Positions 16,323 to 25,993 of a stretch of 62,098 bases of DNA are shown piece by piece (position 1 is the first letter of the stretch; every line of letters starts with the position of its first letter). Source of the stretch: Izemoplasma sp964435595 (GTDB taxonomy: Bacteria > Bacillota_I > Bacilli_A > Izemoplasmatales > Izemoplasmataceae). The notes beneath the pieces were generated by a model. The model saw only the letters and a list, made by a program, of their open reading frames with translations. It ran no database searches and was not told the origin of the DNA. Position numbers and translations under genes: made by a program. Location of the stretch: contig CAYSZV010000011.1 in NCBI GenBank assembly GCA_964435595.1, positions 1 to 62,098 on the forward strand, given 5' to 3'.

Positions 16323-17045
16323 TTATTCTTTTGTATTGTAAAGGCTATCCCAAAACTTTTCAAGGGCAGTTTGCACAAAGTCGTTGTCCTCAATATTTTG
16401 ATAGTGACTCCACTGTTTTGGAAACAATGATTTATACTTTCGGTGTGTGTATCGATCATCAAAAAGAATCGCAATCCCTTTATCTTCTTCCGTTCGTATC
16501 ACTCGCCCTACCGCCTGTACCACTTTGTTCATTCCAGGGTACGTATATGCATAGTCAAATCCACTATCAAATTTATCATCAAAATGATTTCGTAATAATT
16601 CATTATATTGGTTAAATTGTGGCATTGCTACTCCAATAATCAATACGCCATTCAGCATATCACCAACATAATCGATTCCTTCACTAAAACTTCCGCCCAA
16701 AACAAAGAACCCAATTTTTGATTCTTCTCCTTTTTGACTAAACTCTTCTAACATCTTACTCCGAGCTCTTTGAGACATATTTCGTTCCTGAATAAATGTA
16801 ATATATTCCGTCTCATCAAATTCTTGCAAGACCATATCCATGTATTTGTAAGATGGAAAAAAGACAATATAATTCCCAACTTTTGTTTCTAACATTCCAT
16901 AGATTGTATCTATAATCCGTTCCACTGAACGGTCTCGATCTTTGTATCTTGTTGACGTTGTTCCCTCAACAAAAATACCCAAATGTTTTTGCTTAAAGGG
17001 AGAAGGAATACGAATTGATTTTCCTTCTTTATTGGTAATATTCAC
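16323..17045 (-). CDS. C-terminal helicase piece of a broken DinG/XPD-type helicase
   Basis: The frame encodes the second RecA domain of a Rad3/DinG-type helicase: GNYIVFFPSYKYMDMV, GFFVLGGSFSEGIDY (motif V region) and NKVVQAVGRVIRTEEDKG (motif VI, Q-x-x-G-R-x-x-R). It begins at a GTG without a ribosome site, directly after an in-frame TAA, and overlaps the upstream helicase frame by 17 bases. It lacks the motif I-III half, which lies in the neighbouring gene. I read it as the 3' part of a disrupted gene rather than an independent protein. Confidence 0.75.
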   Translation of the reverse strand: MNITNKEGKSIRIPSPFKQKHLGIFVEGTTSTRYKDRDRSVERIIDTIYGMLETKVGNYIVFFPSYKYMDMVLQEFDETEYITFIQERNMSQRARSKMLEEFSQKGEESKIGFFVLGGSFSEGIDYVGDMLNGVLIIGVAMPQFNQYNELLRNHFDDKFDSGFDYAYTYPGMNKVVQAVGRVIRTEEDKGIAILFDDRYTHRKYKSLFPKQWSHYQNIEDNDFVQTALEKFWDSLYNTKE

Positions 17046-18504
17046 TTATGCGTGTAAATTGCAACAATTCAAAATAACAATCTAAGACTTTTTTTCTAGT
17101 GTCAAACTTTTTGTTTTCTGCTAAAATTTGATCAATCTTATTGACGATTCGATCCACATATTTCAACAAGTCATAATCGAGTTCATCTTGATGATAGAAT
17201 CGTGCTTTTTTAATCTCATTGTCGTCCACAAATTGATCTATATAATCAATTAGTTTCTTGATACTAGAGCGTGGAGACGGCTTTATTTTAGAAGTTGCTT
17301 TTTTGAGTGCAATTAAGGTTTCTCTGTGTAATGAACTAGAATACATACTTCGAGAACGATCCACCATATTATGAGCTTCATCAATTAATAATTTTGGCGT
17401 ATAGTATTCTTCTTCAAAATAACGAATCAAATGCACTCTAGGATCGAAGGCATAATTATAATCGCAAATTACCATATCCGAAAAATTAGAGATCGATAAA
17501 CTAAACTCATGCGGACAAATTTTATGATATTCTCCATAGTCTTTTATCAATTTCATATCATAGACATCATCATGAACAAAGATATCATTTAAAGCATCTT
17601 TTAAGCGATCATAATATCCTTTTGCATATGGACAAATATCTGGATCACAATCGACTGTATCCATTTGACACATAGATTCTTTTGAATTGATTACTACAGT
17701 TTTACAGACAAGGCCTTTGTCTTTCAATAAACGAACTGTATCTACAGCGATTTTTTTCCCTGCATTTTTCGCCGTCAAATAAAATATCTTTTCTTTCTCG
17801 TTCTTGATTGTTTTCAACGATGAATAAATAGAAGCAATTGTTTTCCCAATTCCAGTCGGAGCAATACTGTATAAAATATCCTTTGCCATCAAAGTTTGGT
17901 ACACAGCACCCATAAAAGTGTATTGTCCTTCTCGATAGTCTTCAAATGGAAAATTCAGACCTTCTATTGATGTGATTTTATCTTTTTGATGTTGGTCAAA
18001 AATAGCAAGCCATTTGGTGTATTCTTCAATTGTATCAACAAAAAAGCGATTTAATTGTGACATATTATATCTCTTGTTAAATGATTTGACCTTAAAATCA
18101 TCTACTGTAATATATGTCAGTCTCACATTAATGCTCTTTAGACCTTCTTTTACGCAATACATATATGCATACATCTTTGCTTGCATTAAATGTTCTGGGC
18201 GCGAATTAATGTCTATTAGTCCGAGGTCTGTTTTTGTTGATTTGATTTCTTCAATGATTAATTTTGATCCTTCTTGTCGCAATCCATCCATTCTTCCTGT
18301 GATGTAGAAAGAATAGTCTTTATAGTCAAAAAGAGTTTCCACTGGAAGCTCTTTTTTATCTTCTTCAGTGTATTGATCTTGAAGGTATTTGTGTGCTTCA
18401 ATTCCTTCAAGTGCACGCTTATTAGAAGAGTATTCACTTGTCAAGTCTCCGCCACTATGGATGAACTGAACAATCTCTTTGGCGGTCATCTTGATGTTTT
18501 TCAT
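17029..18504 (-). CDS. PD-(D/E)XK nuclease plus DinG/XPD-type Fe-S helicase, truncated
   Basis: The 491-residue frame has an N-terminal Cas4/RecB-like nuclease domain (GRMDG with IIEEIKSTK, then QAKMYAYMY, about 75-140), Walker A in APTGIGKTIAS near 216, four Cys around CQMDTVDCDPDICPYAKGYYDR for an XPD-type [4Fe-4S] cluster, and the DEAH box LLIDEAHNMVDRSRSM. It then stops after SEYYQ. Family members continue through an S-A-T motif III and a second RecA domain. Here motif III is absent from both pieces. The whole would have unwound DNA while trimming ends. Confidence 0.75.
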   Translation of the reverse strand: MKNIKMTAKEIVQFIHSGGDLTSEYSSNKRALEGIEAHKYLQDQYTEEDKKELPVETLFDYKDYSFYITGRMDGLRQEGSKLIIEEIKSTKTDLGLIDINSRPEHLMQAKMYAYMYCVKEGLKSINVRLTYITVDDFKVKSFNKRYNMSQLNRFFVDTIEEYTKWLAIFDQHQKDKITSIEGLNFPFEDYREGQYTFMGAVYQTLMAKDILYSIAPTGIGKTIASIYSSLKTIKNEKEKIFYLTAKNAGKKIAVDTVRLLKDKGLVCKTVVINSKESMCQMDTVDCDPDICPYAKGYYDRLKDALNDIFVHDDVYDMKLIKDYGEYHKICPHEFSLSISNFSDMVICDYNYAFDPRVHLIRYFEEEYYTPKLLIDEAHNMVDRSRSMYSSSLHRETLIALKKATSKIKPSPRSSIKKLIDYIDQFVDDNEIKKARFYHQDELDYDLLKYVDRIVNKIDQILAENKKFDTRKKVLDCYFELLQFTRISEYYQ

Positions 18505-18511
18505 ACTATCA

Positions 18512-19153
18512 CTACTTTTTTTGGAATAAGATAATGTTTTTATCGTTGTGTTTCACTACTGTTAAGCCACATATTTTTGCAATGTATGCAAAGGTGTTGA
18601 GGTGATAAAACCCAACATGGGTAATGTCTCTTCGATACCACCATGTAAGGAATTGATCTAAATCCATTTTTCTAAGATGTGTCATAATCAATAAATAGCC
18701 ACCTTGTTCTAGTATGCTAGAAAGATGTTTGAATTCTTTAACAGGATCAAAGAAATGTTCCACTACTTCAGTTGAAGTAATCAATTGATATGTCTTATTT
18801 CTATAGCTTGTACTCGAATGATAAAAGGGATCATATTGTGTTACATCATATCCACTTTCTTGTAACAACTGATATAAGACTGGTCCTGGTCCACTCCCAA
18901 ATTCAAGAACCTTTCGGCTAATCTTTAGTGGTGTAATATAGGACTTTATCAGTTCTCTGAATATATTCACATAGCCAGTACTTTCCATTGTATTATCGTG
19001 TCTATCATATTCTGTTGATTCATCTTCGACACCAAGCCTATTTGATTCATCTTTGAATATAAATTCACATTGGCTACATACATGGTAAAGAACTGACATT
19101 TGCTTATCTTGTAATGGCTTTGTTTCTCCACCACAAATGAGACAAGGCATCAA
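18512..19153 (-). CDS. Class I SAM-dependent methyltransferase with N-terminal zinc ribbon
   Basis: The protein has an N-terminal CLICGGETKP...YHVCSQCEF zinc ribbon, then a methyltransferase fold: VLEFGSGPGPVLYQLLQESGYDVTQYDP (SAM site), TSTEVVEHFFDPVKEF and GGYLLIMTHL. The arrangement resembles the methyltransferase_23 type found with modification or capsule genes. Start choice is unclear: TTG at 19153 is nine bases from GGAG and ATG at 19150 twelve. Both overlap the LURP-one stop. The substrate is unknown. Confidence 0.8.
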   Translation of the reverse strand: MMPCLICGGETKPLQDKQMSVLYHVCSQCEFIFKDESNRLGVEDESTEYDRHDNTMESTGYVNIFRELIKSYITPLKISRKVLEFGSGPGPVLYQLLQESGYDVTQYDPFYHSSTSYRNKTYQLITSTEVVEHFFDPVKEFKHLSSILEQGGYLLIMTHLRKMDLDQFLTWWYRRDITHVGFYHLNTFAYIAKICGLTVVKHNDKNIILFQKK

Positions 19154-19641
19154 GAATTTCTTCTCCTTGCTGCTTCTGCAGCTTGATCTACAACTATGAC
19201 AATAAATAGGTATAATAGGTCTTTATCCTCATCCCCAATATCAATCATATATTTGTCACCAATTGTAAAGTACTCTTTTGTGATGGAAGCAATTTTATGT
19301 CCATTTTTGTAAATGGTAAAATTGTGTCCCCAAAAATCACCTTCAACTTGTAGTACATCCCCGCCTTCTCTCACTTCAAAAACTGGTTTGAAAAATGCAA
19401 ATTTTTGATTGATTGAAGCAAGTGCTTGCCCACCAGGTTGAAAAATTGTATAGCGGGGTAAAAATGTGAAAATTTCCTTTTCTGTATATAAAATCTCATT
19501 TCCTCTTATATCAAGTAAATGAAGTCTATTCTTGAAAGACATAAACTCTCCTTCAATGCGGAAGACTTCTTCCATTTGTTCATTCATCACAGAAAATTTA
19601 CTTGTAAACGAGAATGCCTGTTGATTAATATAAAACCTCAT
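19150..19641 (-). CDS. LURP-one-related (LOR/DUF567) protein
   Basis: The 163-residue beta-rich protein resembles the tubby-like LOR family: FSFTSKFSVMNEQMEEVFRIEGEFMSFKNRLHLLDIRGNEI at the start, repeated strand pairs, and a final hydrophobic helix (LLYLFIVIVVDQAAEA). The fold is shared with phospholipid scramblases. No enzyme motif is visible. It is coupled to the methyltransferase gene by an overlap and follows the OLD-like gene by nine bases. Confidence 0.75.
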   Translation of the reverse strand: MRFYINQQAFSFTSKFSVMNEQMEEVFRIEGEFMSFKNRLHLLDIRGNEILYTEKEIFTFLPRYTIFQPGGQALASINQKFAFFKPVFEVREGGDVLQVEGDFWGHNFTIYKNGHKIASITKEYFTIGDKYMIDIGDEDKDLLYLFIVIVVDQAAEAARRRNS

Positions 19642-19650
19642 ATTTAATCC

Positions 19651-20820
19651 CTATCCTTTTTCTAGTATTTGTTGTAATTCTTGCACAAAAGCAGACTCTT
19701 TGCTTAAATTTTTTCTAGCCCAACTTGATAATATTTTCTTCACAATATCATCTTTGATTTTAATCTGTTTAAAAAATGAAATCTTGCTTCTTGGAATGTT
19801 TTTAAAATTTGTCCCAAATCGTCGATTGATATAGTCTACATCTGCATATAATTCAATCACTTCACGTTGTAATGAATGATTGCCGTGAACATCACCATCA
19901 GTGATGATGATTGTTTTAATATTTTCTTTCTTTAATTGCTGATCAATGTATTCAATATTACCACTACCTCCGCAAGGTATAACTCGATAATCATCATATA
20001 ATTCCAACAACTTCAATCCTTGTTCAAACCAGGCAACATCATATTTACCTTCAACCAATAAATACGTTTTCTGATTTTTAGATACCAAATTCTTTACTGT
20101 TTCGATATCCGCAATGTCTTCTTTGAATAACGGATGGACAAAATAATCATATTCTTCGACCATATCTTTTGTTTTGGTTGTAAATAGTGTTTGATAAGCA
20201 TAATGCGTTATTTTTTTGATTTTATTGATATCAAAATTATCCTCATAATTATCAACACCTAAAATCGTATATTGGTAGTTGATGTTTGAAATAAGAGTCG
20301 TATAATCTTCTTTTGATAATTCCAACTGCTTATTAATGGCCATTTGATATTTTGTTTCCACTTTAAACAATGGATAATTTGTATTTCCTACAATTCCATC
20401 AATATAATCAAACACTTTGACAGCTCTAGAAAGCTCTTCTCTTTCAAATTTACGAACCAAATTCAAGGTCATAATATCATTTAATAGTTTTCCATCATTG
20501 ATTGTTTTGGGAACATATAAATACTTAATATGGTTGATTTCAAACATATCCCCAATACATTTTGTGAAGTTTAAATGATACTCAGGTGGAGACCATGTTT
20601 TTCTATATCGTTCATCTTCGGTGTGAACCTCGACAACAACATCCTTTTCTTTGTCTCGAATCAAGTCCTTATCCAAAGCATGGTTAAAGAACAAGTCCAA
20701 AGCTTGTAGGATTGTTGATTTTCCTGAATTATTGGTCCCAATAAATAAGGTATTTTTATCCAAAGGAATATTCTGTCTATCGAATGCTTTATAATTCTTT
20801 ATAAACAAATGATCTATCAT
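19651..20820 (-). CDS. OLD-like AAA ATPase with TOPRIM domain, shortened
   Basis: The 389-residue protein begins with an SMC/RecF-type ATPase N-terminus (LFIGTNNSGKSTILQALDLFF, Walker A near 30). It ends with a TOPRIM domain (YLLVEGKYDVAWFEQ near 275, then IIITDGDVHGN). This is the OLD/overcoming-lysogenization-defect plan, whose members nick DNA and serve in phage defence or repair. The segment normally carrying the ABC signature and Walker B (LxDEP) is not recognisable, and the length is below the usual 550-650. The ATG at 20820 is preferred, since an upstream GTG lies inside GAGGTGAT. Confidence 0.7.
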   Translation of the reverse strand: MIDHLFIKNYKAFDRQNIPLDKNTLFIGTNNSGKSTILQALDLFFNHALDKDLIRDKEKDVVVEVHTEDERYRKTWSPPEYHLNFTKCIGDMFEINHIKYLYVPKTINDGKLLNDIMTLNLVRKFEREELSRAVKVFDYIDGIVGNTNYPLFKVETKYQMAINKQLELSKEDYTTLISNINYQYTILGVDNYEDNFDINKIKKITHYAYQTLFTTKTKDMVEEYDYFVHPLFKEDIADIETVKNLVSKNQKTYLLVEGKYDVAWFEQGLKLLELYDDYRVIPCGGSGNIEYIDQQLKKENIKTIIITDGDVHGNHSLQREVIELYADVDYINRRFGTNFKNIPRSKISFFKQIKIKDDIVKKILSSWARKNLSKESAFVQELQQILEKG

Positions 20821-20852
20821 AAGTATCACCTCAATTTATTATAGCATTTTTC

Positions 20853-20882
20853 AAAAAGAAAAGCACTTTTTAAAGTGCTTTT
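20853..20882 (-). terminator. Intrinsic terminator of the ABC permease operon
   Basis: The stem AAAAGCACTTT / AAAGTGCTTTT (20859-20869 with 20872-20882) is followed by a T-run on minus. It stops just past the gene ending at 20884. Confidence 0.85.
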
Positions 20883-20883
20883 T

Positions 20884-23304
20884 CTAGAAGTCATACTTAC
20901 TAATAATCTCTGCAGGTGTTCGATTCAATAAGGTAGAAATCGGTATGATTCCACTTAATATATTAACAGTGAATATGATTGCGAGTCCTACAACAAAACT
21001 CAGTGGTGTAACGCGAATTACACTTAAGAATTCGGTTGTCATATTTTGTAGTCTCAATAGTAGTATATTGACAATAATATATCCCCATAAGGACGTCATT
21101 GCTGTAAGGATTAACGCTTCAATAAAATATACTTTACGTAAGTCGTTTTTCTTGGCACCAAGTGCTCTATATACACTAACTTCATATATTCTTGATAACA
21201 ATGAAGAACGTAAAATGAAGTATGATGCGATACTAGAAGCTGCTAAGAAGATCCCAGCAAACAATAGTTTCCCTACACTTTGAAGTAATCTATTTGATAA
21301 GTAATTACTTCTCAATACTGGGTAAGGGTATTCCACTTTTTCAGTCACGTCCGCTAAATCAACCAAAGCTTGGTCTGGATCGACTGCATGGAATTTTATA
21401 ATATCTATCGTAATAAGAGGATCATGTTGTGAATTAAATGTAGATTCTCTTAGCGTTTCAAGTGTATATAATACATCTGGAACATTTTCATTGTCTTTTG
21501 TAAATTTGGCTTGGAGATTCGTTGTAATATCATCAAGATTATTTGGAATCTCTGTCCCGACTGGGTAGAATGTTGAAACATCTTCAAATGTATAGACTGG
21601 GTGATTATGTGCGGTAGTGTCTTGATCAGTAATCGTTATTTGATCTTCATATACTTCATACAGACCCATACCTGTTGCCATCATCCAAATGGTTTCTTCT
21701 TTGGCATAAAATGCGACATCACCGGTATCAGCAAGTCCAACAATTTCAACTTCAACTGTTACATCTGATACCCTGTATTCGATCTTCAATGTTAAAAGAT
21801 CCTTTGGATCGGTTATCCCTAAGGTTTGTGCCGTACTAGATGCTACCACTGTTTCAGCAAATTCCAAGGAAAGAATCACTTGGTTTTGGTCTGTAATCAG
21901 TTCTCCATATTTTAATGTGCTTTCATCAAAATATCTGGCATACACTGGACTGCTTGAACTTCTGTAGTTTGCATCTGAATTTTGATACACATCAGGCATA
22001 TCAATTTCTAAACTAACCGAAGTGAAATAGTTAACATAAGCAATACTAGCTAGATTTTCATATTGATCTAAATCATCAAATTCAATATTTTGAAAGGTTG
22101 CTCGTATTGTATCTTTTGGCTCTCTTAAGTATTCACTATCGACAATGTGGTATGCGTTAAACACAAGACCCAAAGCAATTCCAACAATCATTGCGTTTAG
22201 GAAAAACATAATATAAATTAAGGCACTCCCTCTTGATACTATTTTAAATCTTGAAAATGCCAATCTAAATGCTTCTTTGATCGAAATAACAGATCGTTTC
22301 TGTACTCGTTTTGTTTCATCAATTACTTTTTCTAAATCAAAATCAGTGCTTGAAAATTCATCAATTTCTTGTTCTTTGAAATGATCATCAAAGACTGAAA
22401 TTTCACTATCGTCTTGCAATAAATTAACTCGTTTGTATTGATCTGTTTCTACTTGCACATAGAGTGTTTTATTCTTTACAATCAACTTCACTCCAAATTG
22501 TGCTGCGATGTTATCATCTGTATAGACTTCAAAATTTGTAGATTCATCTTTGTGAGCTGTTACTTGTTTCATGTCTTTTAAGTAAATATCAGTTTCTAAT
22601 TGAACATCGATTCCACCGATACTTTTGTTTTCTTCATCTGAAACAATTTGTCCATCTTTTAATCTGATAACGCGGTCTGCGTATAATTTAGCAATTGATT
22701 CCTCATGAGTAACCAATACAACTAATTTACTATGAGATATATTTCGTAAGATATTCATAATATCGTAGGTGTTTTTACTATCTAAGTTCCCGGTTGGTTC
22801 ATCGGCTATGATGACCTTAGGATTTTTCGCTAAGGCTCTCGCAATTGCGACACGTTGTTGCTGTCCACCTGAAAGGTTAGCTGCACGTCTTCTTCGATAA
22901 TTGATCATCCCAACATTTTCTAAAATGTAATTAATACGATTGTCAATTTCATCTTTATCAACAATCCCATTCATACGTAGTGTCAATGCGATATTATCGT
23001 AGACAGTTTGATCATTTAGTAAATTGTAATTTTGGAATACATATCCGATGTGTTCATTCCGAATATCATCCCATTGATTGGCTTTGTATCGATTGATTAC
23101 AACACCGTCAAAATCAATCATTCCCGATTGAACTTTGTCCAATCCACCGATTACGTTTAACAACGTTGTTTTCCCACTACCAGAAGGTCCTAATAATACA
23201 ACTAACCCTTTGCGTGGTAATTCTAAATTGATATCATTTACAACATGAATTTCATTGTTTCTATTTTTATTAAAATATTTATGTAAATTATTTAATTTTA
23301 TCAT
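20884..23304 (-). CDS. ABC transporter ATPase-FtsX-like permease fusion
   Basis: Residues 1-230 form a MacB/LolD-type ATPase with LLGPSGSGKTTLLN (Walker A), LSGGQQQRVAIARAL (signature) and IIADEPTGNLD (Walker B). A linker of about 100 residues precedes a permease with one transmembrane helix near 360, a long extracytoplasmic domain (about 385-670), and three C-terminal helices with the FtsX-like ILRSSLLSRIYEVSVYRALGAKK. It lies next to a second fusion of the same design (23314-25632), and they probably work together in lipid, peptide or antibiotic handling at the cell surface. The ATG at 23304 follows AGGTGAACTTC. Confidence 0.85.
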   Translation of the reverse strand: MIKLNNLHKYFNKNRNNEIHVVNDINLELPRKGLVVLLGPSGSGKTTLLNVIGGLDKVQSGMIDFDGVVINRYKANQWDDIRNEHIGYVFQNYNLLNDQTVYDNIALTLRMNGIVDKDEIDNRINYILENVGMINYRRRRAANLSGGQQQRVAIARALAKNPKVIIADEPTGNLDSKNTYDIMNILRNISHSKLVVLVTHEESIAKLYADRVIRLKDGQIVSDEENKSIGGIDVQLETDIYLKDMKQVTAHKDESTNFEVYTDDNIAAQFGVKLIVKNKTLYVQVETDQYKRVNLLQDDSEISVFDDHFKEQEIDEFSSTDFDLEKVIDETKRVQKRSVISIKEAFRLAFSRFKIVSRGSALIYIMFFLNAMIVGIALGLVFNAYHIVDSEYLREPKDTIRATFQNIEFDDLDQYENLASIAYVNYFTSVSLEIDMPDVYQNSDANYRSSSSPVYARYFDESTLKYGELITDQNQVILSLEFAETVVASSTAQTLGITDPKDLLTLKIEYRVSDVTVEVEIVGLADTGDVAFYAKEETIWMMATGMGLYEVYEDQITITDQDTTAHNHPVYTFEDVSTFYPVGTEIPNNLDDITTNLQAKFTKDNENVPDVLYTLETLRESTFNSQHDPLITIDIIKFHAVDPDQALVDLADVTEKVEYPYPVLRSNYLSNRLLQSVGKLLFAGIFLAASSIASYFILRSSLLSRIYEVSVYRALGAKKNDLRKVYFIEALILTAMTSLWGYIIVNILLLRLQNMTTEFLSVIRVTPLSFVVGLAIIFTVNILSGIIPISTLLNRTPAEIISKYDF

Positions 23305-23313
23305 GAAGTTCAC

Positions 23314-25632
23314 CTACTCTGCTTTCAAAGACGTTATGACAGATTTATTAAAGATTCTGGCATTAAAGCGTCTTCCTAATAAGAATGCTAGTGCAAATAA
23401 TATGAAGAATAAGAAGAAATAATTTCCTACAGTAAACAAGTTCATGATTGTCGCAATTTGTCTGATCCAGTTAAACAAGTCATTTAACTGTAATAGTCCA
23501 AATACAACGATTACACTAACCACAGTAAGCATCATTAGTTCATAAATGGTGACACGATTTAACGAGCCTTTTGACGCTCCAATAGATCGGAAAATCAAGA
23601 AATCCTTTTTCTTTGCTTCTTGGATGTTTCTCAATACCAAATACGTAATGAAATACATAATTACAAGTAAAACGATCATCAATGATCCAAATACAACTTG
23701 TAAAATAATTTTACCCAAAGCGGAGAATGGATCTTCTATATTTTGCGGATAAATCGCATTATAGCCAAGTTCTTCAATATCATCAATTACTTTGTTTGCA
23801 TCATATAAATTATTTACATAAACAGCTGGTTGATAAACAGCATCATCAAATAAAGCATAATAAGTATCTGGATGAATGACGATAAAACTATCGTAGTATC
23901 TACCTTCTTTTAAATATTCATCAATTTGTTCTTGATCTGTATCAAAATATAATACATCATCAATCTCAACACTTACACTACGTTCAGAAAATGTTGATGT
24001 TCCAAACAGTGTAAATGGGAAATCTTTGTAAAATTCTGGATTTGCTTCAAAATCATATGATTGAATTTCTTTTTCTACGCTCCAACGTAACATCCAAGCA
24101 AGTTCTTCCGATGCGACAATATGATTTTCTTCTATTGTTTCATCAAAGATAAATTGAAAATATCCAAATTCGACTTTTTCTTGATTATCTTCTACTTCAA
24201 GTAGCCCTTGAATTTTATATGGTGTATTATACCAGCCCGATAAATAGGCTCTGGTGATAATGTCTTCTTGTTTCATATAGTCCATATGAACATAAAGCAT
24301 ACCTTCCCAATTGAATGGTCGTAAGGTTGCAACTGTTCCAACAACAGTAAACGCATCTGTGTTTTCTGCTAAATCTGCTTCAATTGTGTCATCTGTATAA
24401 GGGAACCATCCACCTGTACCAATATGGATTGTATCTCCAACCTTTAAATCCAAGGAATCTTCAACAACAACTTCAGAAGCATCATTTGGTAATCTACCAC
24501 TTGTTAATTCTGAATCATCTAAAGTGAGGGCAGGATTTAAATATAGGGGTTGATCTTGAAGCCATTTCCAGTCTTCTTCCCCTTCTATATAAAAGTAAGA
24601 GACCCTAAAGTCATTTACAACATCATGTTCGTGAAGTCCTACTACACGATTGATATCAAGTAGTCCATCTAAATCTGCCTGTGTAAAGGCACTTGAATCT
24701 TTCTTAGTCACAATAATTCTTTTTTCTGTTACATTGGCGAATGTACTGTTATAGCCATTATCCCCAGCTGTATTGGTTACCATCACAAAGAAGCCATATG
24801 TCAAAGTGAATACGGCGACGATAAACATAAATACAAACGATTGAAAAATCGTTCTTCTCGGTGTTCTTACTAAGTTTCGTAAAGAGAATGTAATCAAGCC
24901 CCAAGTATTCATAAAATATGATTGGATTTTTACATGTCCTTCAGCTGGTGTGTATTTTTTTAACACCTTATCTTCCACAACTTCTCCATCAAATAAACGG
25001 ATACGTCTTGTTGCATACTCTGCAACTTCTTCGTAATTATGTGTAACAACAATAACCAATTTATCTTTTGCTATTTCTTGTAATAAAGATAATATAATCG
25101 AACTTGATTCTGAATCTAAATTACCAGTTGGTTCATCTGCAACAATAATCGGACAATCTTTTGCCAATGCACGTGCGATTACAGCGCGCTGTTTTTGCCC
25201 ACCAGATAATTTACTAGCTTTATGATGAGTATGTGATTCTAATCCAACTTTTTTAATTAACTCAAGTGCACGTTCTTTTCTTGTAGTTGCATCGTATCCT
25301 TGAATTTTTAAAGCAATCATTACATTTTCATACACACTGTATGAATCAATAATGTTATAGTTTTGGAATACAAAGCCAATATATTGACGTCTGTATCCTT
25401 CCCAATCAGCTACACTAAAATAAGATGTTTCTTCATCATTGACAAACATCTCTCCATCTTCATAGGTATCCAATCCACTTATTACATTTAATAATGTACT
25501 CTTCCCACTACCAGATTCCCCTGTAACTGCAACAAATTCTCCCAATTCGAAATCCAAATTGATTTTACGGAGTCCTAGCGCAACAACGTCATTACTATGG
25601 TAGTACTTAGATATGTTTTTTAATTTAAGCAT
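23314..25632 (-). CDS. ABC transporter ATPase-FtsX-like permease fusion
   Basis: The 772-residue fusion has an ATPase domain at 1-225 (VTGESGSGKSTLLN, LSGGQKQRAVIARAL, IVADEPTGNLD). It then has a transmembrane helix near 265, an extracytoplasmic region of about 300 residues, and three C-terminal helices with LVLRNIQEAKKKDFLIFRSIGASKG, the FtsX-family signature. The start follows GAGGTGAATT. The two fusions and a small upstream protein form one operon under an extended -10 promoter with a palindrome. The pair could form a heterodimeric MacB-like mechanotransmission transporter; the substrate is unknown. Confidence 0.85.
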   Translation of the reverse strand: MLKLKNISKYYHSNDVVALGLRKINLDFELGEFVAVTGESGSGKSTLLNVISGLDTYEDGEMFVNDEETSYFSVADWEGYRRQYIGFVFQNYNIIDSYSVYENVMIALKIQGYDATTRKERALELIKKVGLESHTHHKASKLSGGQKQRAVIARALAKDCPIIVADEPTGNLDSESSSIILSLLQEIAKDKLVIVVTHNYEEVAEYATRRIRLFDGEVVEDKVLKKYTPAEGHVKIQSYFMNTWGLITFSLRNLVRTPRRTIFQSFVFMFIVAVFTLTYGFFVMVTNTAGDNGYNSTFANVTEKRIIVTKKDSSAFTQADLDGLLDINRVVGLHEHDVVNDFRVSYFYIEGEEDWKWLQDQPLYLNPALTLDDSELTSGRLPNDASEVVVEDSLDLKVGDTIHIGTGGWFPYTDDTIEADLAENTDAFTVVGTVATLRPFNWEGMLYVHMDYMKQEDIITRAYLSGWYNTPYKIQGLLEVEDNQEKVEFGYFQFIFDETIEENHIVASEELAWMLRWSVEKEIQSYDFEANPEFYKDFPFTLFGTSTFSERSVSVEIDDVLYFDTDQEQIDEYLKEGRYYDSFIVIHPDTYYALFDDAVYQPAVYVNNLYDANKVIDDIEELGYNAIYPQNIEDPFSALGKIILQVVFGSLMIVLLVIMYFITYLVLRNIQEAKKKDFLIFRSIGASKGSLNRVTIYELMMLTVVSVIVVFGLLQLNDLFNWIRQIATIMNLFTVGNYFFLFFILFALAFLLGRRFNARIFNKSVITSLKAE

Positions 25633-25640
25633 AATTCACC

Positions 25641-25970
25641 TCATTCAACCTTCATGCCAACATACTGTTCGTATTTTATAGTATCGTCTCTCATAACTTT
25701 TTCTTTCGAAGCCGCGATGGTATATTTATATATTTCATTGTTCTGATTTACATGAAACAACACCATTTTGATTATCCCTTCATGAACTTCCATATCAGGA
25801 CATTCAAAGCAAACTTCTTTTAAGTCAATATATGATATATCGGCATCTTTTGTTTTCTTAATCAAAACAAAGACACCTTTGTCTTCATAGTCTTTCACAT
25901 AAAAATACGGATTACTAACATAGGTTATTTCATCCATATATAATTGCTTTCTGAAGTCATCTCTCGTCAT
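25641..25970 (-). CDS. Conserved-looking small protein, function unknown
   Basis: This soluble protein of 109 residues has no signal peptide or transmembrane segment. It has alternating beta-strand-like stretches (ITYVSNPYFYVKDY, GVFVLIKK, IKMVLFHVN, YKYTIAA) and reads like a small beta sandwich. I do not recognise the family. It is the first gene of the ABC permease operon, eight bases upstream of the first fusion, with an AGAGGTGAATGT ribosome site, so it may be a regulator or accessory subunit of that transporter. Confidence 0.6.
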   Translation of the reverse strand: MTRDDFRKQLYMDEITYVSNPYFYVKDYEDKGVFVLIKKTKDADISYIDLKEVCFECPDMEVHEGIIKMVLFHVNQNNEIYKYTIAASKEKVMRDDTIKYEQYVGMKVE

Positions 25971-25993
25971 ACATTCACCTCTTTATTCATTTT

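Noticed and set aside
16274..16615. 113-codon plus-strand frame opposite the helicase C-terminal piece
   Set aside because: It is a shadow of a helicase frame with clear motif V and VI; it shows no family features of its own.
17029..17048. Programmed frameshift joining the two helicase frames
   Set aside because: No slippery sequence is visible, and a shift would still leave motif III missing, so a deletion is more likely.
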